Shown one piece after another: positions 33,378 through 45,823 of a stretch of DNA of 64,000 nt. The stretch is from assembly GCA_025399215.1 (NCBI GenBank), contig MU621110.1, positions 1 to 64,000 on the forward strand. The letters are read 5' to 3'. The stretch is from Globomyces pollinis-pini. Lineage: Eukaryota > Chytridiomycota > Chytridiomycetes > Rhizophydiales > Globomycetaceae. The notes below the pieces were generated by a model. It was not told the DNA's origin. It saw only the letters and a list, made by a program, of their open reading frames with translations, and searched no databases. The position numbers and the translations under genes were made by a program. The number at the start of each line of letters is the position of its first letter. The first letter of the stretch is position 1.

Positions 33378-35065
33378 TTAAGGAATCTGATGCAATTCTT
33401 GATTAAAGATACTTTCAAACATTTCTATTGTAAATAATCACAAATCTACCTTGTTTCCCACTCTTTGGCGTTACAATGTTGGATTTGGCAAACGCTTCCA
33501 ATTCCTCAAAAGCAGATTCGTTACTGGAGACCTGCAACATAAATAATGCCATTGTATCTTACTTTGATTCCAAGCTTATCTTTCCAACTGGAGTACCGTT
33601 CAGATTTCAAATGATCAAGTCTGCCATGTTCAACTGCCCAAGCAGCATTCAACAATCCCTTAGCAAATACGTCCATTGATCCAATATGTGCAATGAGAAT
33701 ATCTTCCAATTCTGTAGATTCTCTTCTCACTTTACAATCAAAATTCAAACCACCGGATGTAAAACCTCCCATCTTTATAATCTCTTTCATTACTAACGTT
33801 GCTTTTTTTTCATCCTAAAGTTGAATTTAATTTTGTTACCGTTAAAAATTGGTCAGTATCCCAACCCAGTAATTCATCACCAGTATTGCAATCTACGGAC
33901 CCTAGTTTTCCATACGCGACTGCAATTGCAATATCATGCTCATATGAATGCCCTGCCAAAGTTGTATGATTTGGTTCAATATTTAAAAGGAAATGATCAT
34001 CCAATTTATAGTAAAGTAAAAATCCCATCACTGTTTGTGCATCATAATCATATTGATGTTTAGTCTATCTGGTTAATGATTTCAATTTTTTACTGGTTCT
34101 TTTGGTTTAGGTTCAATGAAGAATTGAAAATTGGCTCCAATCTTTTGTTTGTACTTTACAGCCATATGAAAAAATGAAGCAAGTTGATCCAATTCTTTTT
34201 TCAAATCAGTATTTAACAGACTTTGATATCCTAATACATTAGTTAATGAATATTAGGAAGATGAAGAAAATATTGATTGGAATTGACTTGCATCACGTAC
34301 CTTCTCTTCCTCCCCAAAACACATAGCTAAGATTAATTGAGTGACGTGTGGTTACCCAGAACCTAAATACTAAGCTAAAATTCATGTTACCACCCAACTT
34401 GTGTGTTACTTCCATGGCTTTCTTCACCTGGCTAGCCGCATAAGCAAATACGTGAATATCAGGATTAGTTGCAGCTCCTACATATAGATGAATTGTACAA
34501 GGCACTTACCGTTTGCATAACGAGGATGTGAAAACAAATTAGCAGTACCTATTGCATTAATATAAAAAAATTACCCCACAATAGCTTAATGCCTGTTTGT
34601 TTTTGCTTCTCCAACATATAATCTGTCACTTTTTCTAAAAGATCATTAGTTTCGTCAATTGTATTCAATTCAGGAGCGACATCTCTATCATGAAATCTAA
34701 GATTTAGTTATAATCTTCAAAATCCAAACGTGTAATATTCGATCCTATAGATCAGCCAAACAAACTTGAATTTACCCTAATTTCATAAATAACTCAAAAG
34801 CAGCATCAACTCTTTCTTTACACTTGGTCAAGATTTGATCGTCAAGAATATCAACTGTAGACCAAGGTCTAATCATGGTTGCAGCACCAAATGGATCTGA
34901 TCCAACGGCACGAAATGTATGCCAAAAACAAACACCAAACTTTAACCAATCAGCCATTCTCTTCCCCAAAACAACCTGAGATTTGTTGTAATATTTGAAT
35001 GCAAGAGGGTTTTTAGATCCAGGACCTTCATAAGGAATTGTTGGAAAAGCAGCGAAGGCAGACAT
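33378..35065 (-). CDS. xylA: xylose isomerase
   Basis: About 430 residues after removing roughly a dozen introns of 21-70 nt. Family landmarks: [43 protein letters not shown] with the catalytic His and metal ligands, [97 protein letters not shown] and [13 protein letters not shown]. The enzyme interconverts D-xylose and D-xylulose and needs two divalent metals. It is rare in fungi, where xylose usually goes through reductase/dehydrogenase. Around 34325-34395 the splice model is unsure: either a 36-nt intron with seven extra residues, or an added 21-nt intron and a 7-nt exon. The C-terminus [12 protein letters not shown] resembles group II enzymes. Confidence 0.92.
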
Positions 35066-35250
35066 TTAAAAATGAAGGGAAAACACGACCTTTAGACTAT
35101 TGCATTGCCAATGGCAACTCACTCTTTACTCAAATAATGCGATCATCAATAGCCCATTGTATCTTGTTTAAACCATAATTTACCTCATCTTCTGAGTCAT
35201 CCATCATACACTTCAATTTGCACCCTACCTTTTTTTTTTCGAATTAATTC

Positions 35251-37527
35251 ATGGGTGCAGATACTGGAAAGAAAAAGAAGCAAGATAAAAGTGGTTATCC
35301 ATTGGAGGTATGAATTATAAGTTACTTATTTTAAAGTGCTCTCCAAAACCTGACTATATTGACCATCGAATTAAGATGTTTGATGAACTCAAAGCAATAT
35401 ATGATGAAGAAATTGCAAACAAACCAAGAGTTCCTATTAAAATCCATATGCCTGATGGTAGATTTATGGACGGAATTGCATGGGAAACTACTCCTTTGTC
35501 AATTGCTGCTACCATCTCAAAGTCTTTAGCTGAACGTACAGTCATTGCTAAAGTTGATGGAGTTTTATTTGATTTGACCAGAGTCTTGGAAAAATCTTGT
35601 GATTTACAATTATTGGATTTTGAATCTCCTGATGGAAAGAAAGTATTTTGGCATTCATCTGCACATGTTCTTGGTGAAGCTTGTGAAGGTCATTATGGTT
35701 GTCATTTATGTATTGGACCTCCAATCGAAAATGGATTTTATTACGAAATGGCTATGGATCGGTAATTTTTAATTTTTGGTTCATTGTTTGTAGTGCTGTT
35801 TCAAGTGTTGATTATGATTCTTTACATACTTTGACCAAACGTGCAATTTCCGAAAAGCAACCATTTCAAAGATTGGTTATGACCAAAGAAAATCTTTTGG
35901 AAATGTTCAAGGTATTAGACTAATTGAACTAAACATCAGGATAACAAATATAAAGTCCATATCATTAATGATAAAATCCCAGACAATACTTCTACTACTG
36001 TCTATAGATGTGGACCGCTTATTGATCTTTGCTACGGGCCTCATATTCCACACACTGGGAAGATTAAAGCATTGAAGGTTACCAAGAACTCTGCTGCTTA
36101 TTTCCTGGGAGACCAAAATAATGATTCACTTCAACGTGTTTATGGAATTTCTTTCCCTGATAACAAGATGATGAAAGAATATGAACAATTCATGGCTGAA
36201 GCCGAAAAGCGAGACCATCGTAAATTGGGAATTGTAAGTTACTTTATGCAATTGTTTTTTTTTAAACATCCTTGTTTATTTTTGAAAGTATTAATATTTG
36301 TTTAGGAACAAGAATTATTCTTTTTCAATGAATTATCACCTGGTTCGGCATTTTTCTTACCTCATGGAACTCGAATCTATAATACTTTAGTCGATTTACA
36401 AAGATCAGAGTATCGAAAACGTGGTTTCCATGAAGTTATCACACCCAATATGTACAACACTAAACTGTGGAAGATTAGTGGACACTATGCCAATTATGCT
36501 GTATGATTCTTTTTGACTGACAATGTAGGAAAATATGTTTACCTTGCCAATTGAAAAAGAAGAATTTGCATTGAAGCCTATGAACTGTCCAGGTCATTGT
36601 TTGATGTTTGGTTTGAGGGAACGATCGTATCGTGAACTGCCTTTAAGACTTGCTGATTTTGGTGTTATCCATCGTAACGAAGCATCTGGGGCACTCTCTG
36701 GTTTGACTCGTGTGCGTCGTTTCCAACAAGATGATGCTCATATCTTTTGTCGATTGGATCAACTTGGTGTAGAGATGGACGCCGTTTTGGAATTTATAAA
36801 ATACATTTATGATCTCTTTGGATTTACTTTCTACATGAAATTATCCACTAGACCAGAAAAGTATTTGGGAGAAATCGAAACTTGGGATAAAGCCGAAGAA
36901 TTATTGCGTGATGCTCTTGTTAGATTCGACCAACCTTGGGAATTGAATCCTGGTGATGGTGCTTTCTATGGTCCAAAAATTGATATTGTCTTGTCTGATG
37001 CTCTTCGTCGTCGCCATCAATGTGCCACTATTCAATTGGATTTCCAACTCCCTGAACGATTTAACTTGGAATATCGTACAGATGATCCAGAAAACCAATT
37101 TGCCAGACCGGTCATGATTCATCGTGCTGTTCTCGGATCTGTTGAACGTATGGTTGCTATTTTAACGGAAAATTTCGGTGGGTTATGGCCATTCTGGTTA
37201 TCTCCTCGTCAAATCATGGTCATTCCTATTGCAGCAGCCTACAACGACTACTGTCAAGAAGTACAACAAACTCTTCATGATGCTGGACTATTTGTTGAAT
37301 CCGACTTATCGGGTGATATGTTCAAGAAAAAGATCAGAAATGCTGAGATTGCTCATTGGAATTTCATTTTTGTGGTTGGTGCTGACGAAGAATCCTCAAG
37401 ATCTGTCAATTGTCGAAATAGAGATGATCCAAATTCCAAAAACCGTGGTGTTGTCCGTTCATTAGATGAAATTTTACCATTATTGGTTGAATTGAAAGCA
37501 AATCGTTCCAAAGATCAAATTATCTAA
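35251..37527 (+). CDS. THS1: threonyl-tRNA synthetase
   Basis: Six exons (35251-35307, 35337-35761, 35794-35911, 35940-36233, 36306-36500, 36529-37527), 695 residues. The Lys-rich N-terminus leads into the TGS domain ([11 protein letters not shown]), then the editing domain with [12 protein letters not shown]. The class II core follows: [34 protein letters not shown] (zinc-site Cys), [27 protein letters not shown], and the anticodon-binding domain ([12 protein letters not shown]). There is no clear mitochondrial presequence, so the cytosolic enzyme is expected. Introns are 28-32 nt except one of 72 nt. It faces xylose isomerase across 185 bp. Confidence 0.95.
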
Positions 37528-37639
37528 ATTGTTAATAAAAACCTATTTAGATGAGATATGCGTTTTATTATTGAACTGATATCTAGTAATTTTGGACGTT
37601 AGAGTATTTGAAACAGTTATATTAATTTATTAGATGTGT

Positions 37640-39085
37640 TTAATTGTCTTCATTGGTTTTGGATTTCTTAAAATGCAACAACGAAGATTCCATAAATTCT
37701 TGTAGCAACCTCCCTTCTAAAACACCGTCAATATTAGCAGTTGAATGACCAGAGCGAGAATCTTTAATCAAATGATATGGTTGGCACACATAACTTCGGA
37801 TTTGATTACCCCATCCAGCATCTTCTTGACTAGCATAAGCATCACGTTTAGCTTTTGCCTGAGATAACAGTCGTTGAGAATTTAATTTGATTTGCAATAA
37901 TATCATTGCAGCTTCTCTATTCCGAAGTTGAGAACGTTGATCTTGGCACTATAAAGTTAATAGATGGTTCATGTAATTACAGCAGCAACAGTATTGGTGG
38001 GTAAATGTGTTATCCGGACAGCTGATTCTGTTGTGTTGACATGTTGACCACCTGCACCTTGAGCTCTCATAACTTCAATTTTTAAATCTTTTGGTTCAAT
38101 ATGAACGGGTTTCATGGAATGCATATCGGAACTTTGAGGTAAAACTTGAACAGATACAAAAGAGGTGTGACGTTTTTGCTACAGTTATTAGAATGGATTA
38201 TTAAATGGAGGATATTCAAATAGGTAGATAAATCAAAGTTTATAATGGTGATAGAGGTAAACTTACTTGTGCATCAAATGGTGAGTTTCTAACGAATCGA
38301 TGAACTCCAGTTTCATATTTGGACCAACCTGGATCTTAATTGAACAATGAATGTACCATAAGCATATTCTCCTTTGATTTCAATTGTAGAGTTTTTATAT
38401 CCAGCAATTTCTCCCAGAGTATAATCAACAACCGTTGCTTTATAACCTTGATTGATTGCCCATCGTTCATACATTCTATTAAATACCATTAATTTTTAAA
38501 CGGTCATTACTTTGTCAATATTTGAGTCCAATCACACGATTCGGCACCACCAGCACCAGCATGCAACTCTATAAAACAACCATTTACATCATCATCATCT
38601 GACATGAGTGATTTCAAATAGAATTTATGCAATACATTTTCCAATTGTTCTAAATCTGTTTGAACTACAGTTACTAATGATTCATCATTTTCCTCTATTG
38701 CTAATTCCAATAATTGATTTGAATCTTGAATGGTAAGGTTGAAATCATTCAATTGTTGGAAATCTTCTGAAAGTCTTGAAGATAAAGTTTGTAATTCAAT
38801 AGCTCGTTTTTGATTTGTTGACCAGATATTGTCATCATTCAATTCATTGTCAATATCGTTTAACTTTTCTTGAATATTTTGAAATCTACCTTGTGATTGT
38901 ATATGGACAATCATACTATTGATTGAATTATTTATTTGATGTATATTTTTAATCCTATCCTTGATGTCTATATGATGAGTATCCGTAGTTGATTGGTATC
39001 TAAGATTTTTTGGAAATAAATTCAATGACATTGATTTGAATTGATTTGAAATCGACCATGATTTTACTACTCTTTTGATGAACAT
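37640..39085 (-). CDS. mitochondrial peptide chain release factor, RF2 type
   Basis: The start [32 protein letters not shown] is a mitochondrial-type presequence. The class-1 release factor body follows: [85 protein letters not shown] and [22 protein letters not shown]. The peptidyl-hydrolysis GGQ is intact. The stop-codon tripeptide is SPF, the RF2 signature for UAA/UGA, rather than the RF1 PxT. The intron before GGQ is about 90 nt, the others 28-36 nt. Most fungal mitochondria read UGA as Trp and keep only RF1, so this gene suggests UGA termination in the organelle. Confidence 0.87.
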
Positions 39086-39319
39086 TGGTACTAATTCAAT
39101 AAATAGGTAAGTAGGTAATTTCTTTTTTTTTTATACAAGTGAAGTAAAACGAACAGAAAATATTTCATCGGATTAGGATATCAAAACACTATTCCAAAAT
39201 ACTATCCAAAAATACATCAGATTAGGATTCAAATTAGGATCCCAAATGTGTTCAGCTGGTCATTGTGAATGATAAAAACTAATTGTGAAAAATTCAATTC
39301 TTGGAATCTTATTTAAACA

Positions 39320-39916
39320 ATGGAGAAATTTCAATTAAACTCAATGGATAATCAACAAGTCGAAAATTTCAATCATGAAGTCATTCTGGATCATATTCAA
39401 TCAGAGCATTTTAAACCATCAAGAACTGTCTTAATTGCTGTGGATGATTCTCAAAATACAATTCATTCCATACAATTTGCTATCAATCATCTATTAAACT
39501 CTACAACTGATCAAATTGTGCTTATTCATGCAAGAGCAAAAGAATCATCTCAATTATACTTGCCAATCTTGAACGCAGCAAATCCCTTATTTAATGCTTA
39601 TAAATGTAAACACGTAAAATTAACATAAATAGCCAGCATTACAGAATTCATGAAGCATGAAAAAACACTATCAAACAGTCTATTAAAAGATCTTGGACAG
39701 ATGTTTATTCAAAAAGGGTTCAATGTTAGAGGTATTTCAACTGCGGGTGACCCTCGATTGGTCATTCAGCATAAGATTGATATTCTTCATCCTGATTTTG
39801 TTGTAATGGCAAGTCATGGAAAAGGAATGGTAGCAAGGGCTATTCTAGGATCAGTTTCTTCATATGTGTTGAACAATTCGAAGGTACCAGTATTGATTGT
39901 ACCATTTTCTGAATAA
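39320..39916 (+). CDS. universal stress protein (UspA) domain protein
   Basis: Two exons with a 27-nt intron near 39605-39632; about 188 residues. Strand 1 reads RTVLIAVDDSQNTIHSIQFAI, with the Asp typical of ATP-binding UspA members. The second half has PDFVVMASHGKGMVARAILGSVSSYVL and PVLIVP. This matches the G-x2-G-x9-G-S/T nucleotide loop. UspA proteins bind ATP or AMP and respond to stress. The gene is divergent from the RF2 gene across 234 bp. Confidence 0.88.
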
Positions 39917-40027
39917 ACTTTTTATAAATGTAAATCTTTGTTTCCAAACAGTTTTATCTATTCTCAAGCGCGTTGAATTTGTTTGTTAAAGAGGTTAAAT
40001 CCAAATATTTTTTATCAACAACCAAAA

Positions 40028-42424
40028 ATGGCAGTAGAGTTACAAGTATTAACTAGTATTATTATTAATCCTTAGGAATTAAAGTTGGGGGAACGATTGG
40101 TAATGTGATTTATAGAACGTTAATATTCTATAGTCAAGCTACATAAATTTTACGTATAAAATAAGAGATTTCTTTCGAGATAAAGCAGATCTTGAAAAAG
40201 AATTTAGTCGAAAATTAGATAATCTTGTTAAGAAACACAGTAAAAAGAGAGGAATCGTTGAGGAAGTTAAATTGGAAAATTGGTAAACAACAATCAATCT
40301 TATATTAGTGGCATGAAAGAAACATGGGACCGGATACTCAACGATACGTTAGAAAAATCCAAAATGCACTTGAAATCTTCAGAAGTTATCAATCAAACTG
40401 TATGTGATAGATTAAAATTATTGGCAATTAAACGCGATGAAGCTAGAAAGCGACATCAAACTTTTGCAAACAAATTTCAATTAGAATGGGAAAAACTTCA
40501 GCAAGATTTAGAGAAATGTAAAACGGATTATGATGCTGCTTGTGATTTGGTTGAAGTTGCAAAAGAACGGTATGAATGGGCTGCAGATGACAAGAGTAAA
40601 GAAAGACGTAGAAGAATTTGGCATCAAGAAATTCTTGATATGAACAATGCGAAAGTAAGGAAATCATTTTAAATTTACTCTAGAATACTTACCTAGTCAC
40701 AATTGATATGACCGAGAAGGCTCAAATAAGACATTATGAAGAAGATGTTCCTTCACTATTACTACAATTTCAGGATCTCGGAATATCACATAATAACAGT
40801 ATTATTGAAATTTGGCAAAGCTACATTAAGTCTGAACAAGAGATTCTTCAAAGTCAACTGGAAATTGTTAAAGGCACTCATGATACGATAAGTAAATGCG
40901 ATGCGTCTGTGGATACAAAAATTCCACCACCAACTCAGAGATTATTTGACGAGGAAAGTTTACGATTTAAACCATGTGGACTATGGAAAGAAGATGTACG
41001 CCAATACAATTCTAAATTGTAGGGAAATATCGTCAAAGATGAATATTCAGTGACTTTTCTGGGAAATAAGTTGGAGAAATGTAAACGAAAGGCACATCAA
41101 ACTTCTCAAGAGATTAAAATGAGACAACAAGGCCTGATTGGGATGGAAAAACTACTCGAAACGTATCAGAAGAACCCATTGTTAGGGTCTCAAGAAGAAG
41201 TATATGAAGAAATATTGTCAGAAAAACAAGCTGTATTTTTGGCAGAGATAAATCTTTTCCGATATAACTGTTTAATGGAAAAGATTACAGACTCAGTGGG
41301 AAGTATGCATTTAACTTAAGTTTAAACTCTTAGCATTTCCTCCTGGTAGTTGCCACCATCAATTTAAGCCAACTTACTTTGCTATCCCAGTCGCATGTGA
41401 TTATTGTCAACAAACAATTTGGGGACTCAATGTGAATAACACCGGACTCTCTTGTAAAGGTAAAATAACATTATTCTTATTTTACAGAATGGTAACCTGT
41501 CTTGAATTATAACAATAGTGCATTCAATGCTCACTTGAAATGTGAAATGAAAATACCACCTCAGTGTACAGGAGTAAAACGATTGCTGGACAAGAAGAGA
41601 TCAGTATCCGATCCATATAAACGAGAATCATTAAAACGAGATATTATTGTCGAAACGTGCCTTTCCAAACCAAATGCCAATCTGTTATTGAATCAAAGTC
41701 CTAGTACTCTAACGTTTAAAGACTTTTACGTGGATCAAGTCAATCAAATTGATACATCAAAAGCTCTACCTACTATTGTCGTTAAAGATTTAGAACCAGA
41801 AAAGGCAAAGAATGAGGAGATTCACAACCATTTGTTACCCCAATATTCTCAACAGGAAAAACACGATGAAAAACATTTGTCTCTGACAGTATCAGAACCA
41901 TCATTAAACAAGCCTGCCTTAATCAGTCAATCAGTGCCTGGTTCCCGTGTAAAAGTATTATATGACTACTATGGAACAAACTCTGAAGAAGTTACTATTT
42001 ATGAAGGCGAGGATGTGATTATTATCAAACTAGGTAGATATGATTTGATTTATGAGTTAGATGATGGAACGGGATGGACAACCATAATGAAGACGGGAAC
42101 GATAGGTGTAGTCCCAACAACCTATATCGCAATTGATTTTCCAAAAGATATAGTACAGTCAAACACCACTTTAAATGAAACGCAGTTGGAAATGAAGAGG
42201 AAGAGTAACAAAGGAGTATGGTATTCAAAATTGACCTTAGACAATACTTTATGCATATGTACAAAATGGAAAAGAAGAGCTAAGTGTAAATGTTGGTGAT
42301 TCGGTAGATATTATACACGAAGATGATGGTACTGGGTGGATGATGGTAATTTAAGTGTTGATTTAATTCAAAGGTATCCAATGGATTCACGCAAGGTCTT
42401 GTTCCTGCAGCATACATCATCTAG
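40028..42424 (+). CDS. BZZ1: BZZ1-like F-BAR / C1 / double-SH3 protein
   Basis: Domain order is F-BAR (FFRDKADLEKEFSRKLDNLVKKH through the long helical region to about 41310), then a C1 zinc finger (HHQFKPTYFAIPVACDYCQQTIWG ... CKECAFNAHLKC ... C), a polar linker, SH3-1 (VKVLYDYYG ... GVVPTTYI) and SH3-2 (LYAYVQNGKEELSVNVGD ... GLVPAAYII) at the end. This is the architecture of fungal Bzz1, which links membrane curvature to Las17/Arp2/3 actin at endocytic sites. The C1 finger is completed by a 4-nt microexon (41488-41491). The first 150 bp are uncertain: alternative 20-nt and 35-nt introns are possible before the F-BAR start. Confidence 0.85.
41488..41491 (+). other. 4-nt microexon AATG in the C1 finger of the BZZ1-like gene
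   Basis: Flanked by introns 41460-41487 (28 nt) and 41492-41518 (27 nt). Joining G|AATG|TGCATTC gives Cys-Lys-Glu-Cys-Ala-Phe, which restores the C-x2-C pair of the C1 zinc finger. Without it the frame is lost. Confidence 0.75.
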
Positions 42425-42587
42425 TGTAACGCACTTGTATTTGTTCCTGTATTTTCATCCCAGATGACTCTAATAAACGTAACCATTTTAACACAAGACA
42501 AAACAATAGACTTCATTTTAAAATTAATGGACAATGAAAATTCATCAATATCCGATGAATTTTACGTGCAAGTGTACCATTAATATT

Positions 42588-43458
42588 TTATTTTTTGGCA
42601 AAAGTAACTTTGATTTCTTTATCTGCACTGATTCTGTAACCATGTAATGATTGCTTTGCTACTGATGATTCACCATCGGTATCATATTCAACAAAAGCTA
42701 ACGATTAGCATTGGGTGTAACATACCAATATCACTCTTTCCTGGAACAAGACGAACTTCTTTGAAACCAGGAAATTGGGAAAACATTCCAACCAATGTAG
42801 CTTCGGTGGTATCTTTGGGAAGATTTTGCACAAACAAAATCGCATTAGGTGGTAGATTATCGTCACCGCCAACTATATACACTTAGAGCTGCAAAAAAAT
42901 ACCTTTCTTCTTTGGTTTAGCATCACCAGTTTGATCAGCCTTGACTTTCTTTGACACTGATACAGTTATAATTACTAAAATCAAACCTTTTTCTTGAGCT
43001 CTTCTTTTTCTGTGCGCTTCCAACTTTGCTGGTCCATCTAGAGAACTCACAGCAAACGCCGGTTCTCGTGCATACTGAATATCCATTGGTTTCTCAAACA
43101 ATGGAAATCCTTGAGCTTTGGTCATAGCCTCAGTAGCAGACTCTATTGAATCGAAAGATACAAATGCTTGTCCTCGATGTCTAATATTTTTTTTGACTCG
43201 AATATCAACAATGGTACCAAAAGTTGAGAAAATGGTTTCCAGACCAACTTGAATAGCTGAATTTGGTTAATTCAATTAGTTTAATACTTTTTTCTTTCAA
43301 TTTCTCGTTTAGATTTCGGATATATAAAGTAGCTTGGGGCTAACGATCAATAAGAACAAAAGTACAATTGTGGGAGGGGGAGCTTGAGGTCTTCGCTCAG
43401 GTTTTCCCATAGGGATCATCGGAATAAAGGGGGGAGGGAATGGAGGAGGGACTTGCAT
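42588..43458 (-). CDS. U1A/U2B''-type spliceosomal RRM protein
   Basis: Five exons with introns of 26-31 nt. RRM1: [12 protein letters not shown] ... [20 protein letters not shown], then [15 protein letters not shown] Lys/Ala-rich linker with [18 protein letters not shown] follows. RRM2: [53 protein letters not shown] at the very end. RRM2 with [13 protein letters not shown] is the hallmark of the U1A/U2B''/SNF family. It binds U1 or U2 snRNA stem-loops. A Pro-rich leader (PPPFPPPF) precedes RRM1. One 30-nt intron is a multiple of three and could be retained without breaking the frame. Confidence 0.9.
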
Positions 43459-43580
43459 TGTAGAAAAACTGAAAAGAAAGAAATTCACGATCTGGCTTTA
43501 GTATCACATTTCGATAAGAGTAAAACTGGAGATGACTCTACTACAAGACTTTATTAAATGAACATTTTCAAACAATCAAA

Positions 43581-44806
<1,226 letters not shown>

Positions 44807-44809
44807 TTA

Positions 44810-45675
44810 TTAAATCCTATTGTTGTCACTAAACGGATCAAATTCACTAATATTGCCATATTTTTGTCGCGATGGAGTATCTGCAAATGGATTATCTTCT
44901 TTAGCTTTGACAGGGACACTGCTAAAAACGGAGTTGGTTTGCATGTTTTGATGAATGTTGTAATTTGGACCTGTGTTGGTGGGCATCGAACTACCAAATG
45001 GATTGTTGTTGTAGTTACTCATTACTTCTTGGTTTGATGTTGTAAATGGATTATGTACTTGTTGTGGAGGATAATGAACAGTTGCAGAGGAATTGTAATT
45101 AACATTTGCAGAAGGATTTGTATATGAGTATCCTGTAGCTACAGGGCCACCAGTGCCAGTGTATGAGTAAGAATTACTGTTGGAGTAAGAATTGCTGTAT
45201 AAGTCATTTCTGGTGGAAGATTGAGGGAAATCAGTTATTGCACTGCTAGTATTACGACCAGCATTACTGGGACGACCTTCAAATGAACTGGATAACATGC
45301 CATTGTCCGCCAACAGCAATTCAACAGCATCTTGAACTTTCCAATCTGATAAACTCAATGCATTTCTAATCTTTCCTTCGTCAGTGAATCCCATTCCTAC
45401 CATCAGCCAATTGAATACAAACCTCCGATCGTTAAAACAGCTTCTTTCTTTTCATCATCTAATACTGAAAACAGATATTCCGGTTCTCTTGGGGGAGGTT
45501 TTGGTTTACTTTCTTCAATGGCAGCTTGAGGGTTTTCAATGTATTCGATCGCTTGTTGAATTTGCCCACCAGAATGATAAAGTGCTTTTCTATTTAATGC
45601 AGTGTCTTTGAATCCCCATGATGCTAATAGCTTTAATGTACCTGCAAAGTCTTCTCCCTCTAGAATGTCTGACAT
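44810..45675 (-). CDS. UBA-domain protein with NPF/DPF motifs (endocytic adaptor-like)
   Basis: Two exons joined by a 26-nt intron (near 45395-45425) that falls inside the second UBA domain. Two UBA domains are visible: TLKLLASWGFKDTALNRKALYHSGGQIQQAIEYI and a second built from TIGGMGFTDEGKIRNALSLSDWKVQDAVELLL. The rest is Ser/Asn/Tyr-rich and disordered with NPFTT, NPFGS, NPFAD and a terminal DPF. NPF binds EH domains (Ede1/Pan1/End3). The combination suggests a ubiquitin-binding endocytic scaffold. Overall orthology is not assigned. Confidence 0.75.
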
Positions 45676-45823
45676 TGTGAAGGAAAACTCACATGTTGAT
45701 CACAATCAATTCGTCACACAGCAATTTATCTCTTTGAAACAAAAAACAATTTTTGGAAATAGTAAACTATGGATCAAAGAGTATTATATTAAAATATCTT
45801 TTCGGGTTCATGTACATGCAGTG

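Noticed and set aside
36234..36305. 72-nt intron of threonyl-tRNA synthetase as another double intron
   Set aside because: No internal AG|GT joint is present. The same holds for the 70-nt intron of xylose isomerase, the 91-nt one in zeta-COP and the 51- and 80-nt ones in YME2. They are counted as single long introns.
40140..40170. A 12-nt GT...AG segment in the BZZ1-like N-terminus as an intron
   Set aside because: 12 nt is too short for any known spliceosomal intron. An alternative 35-nt intron ending AAGAG keeps phase, so the N-terminal model is simply left uncertain.
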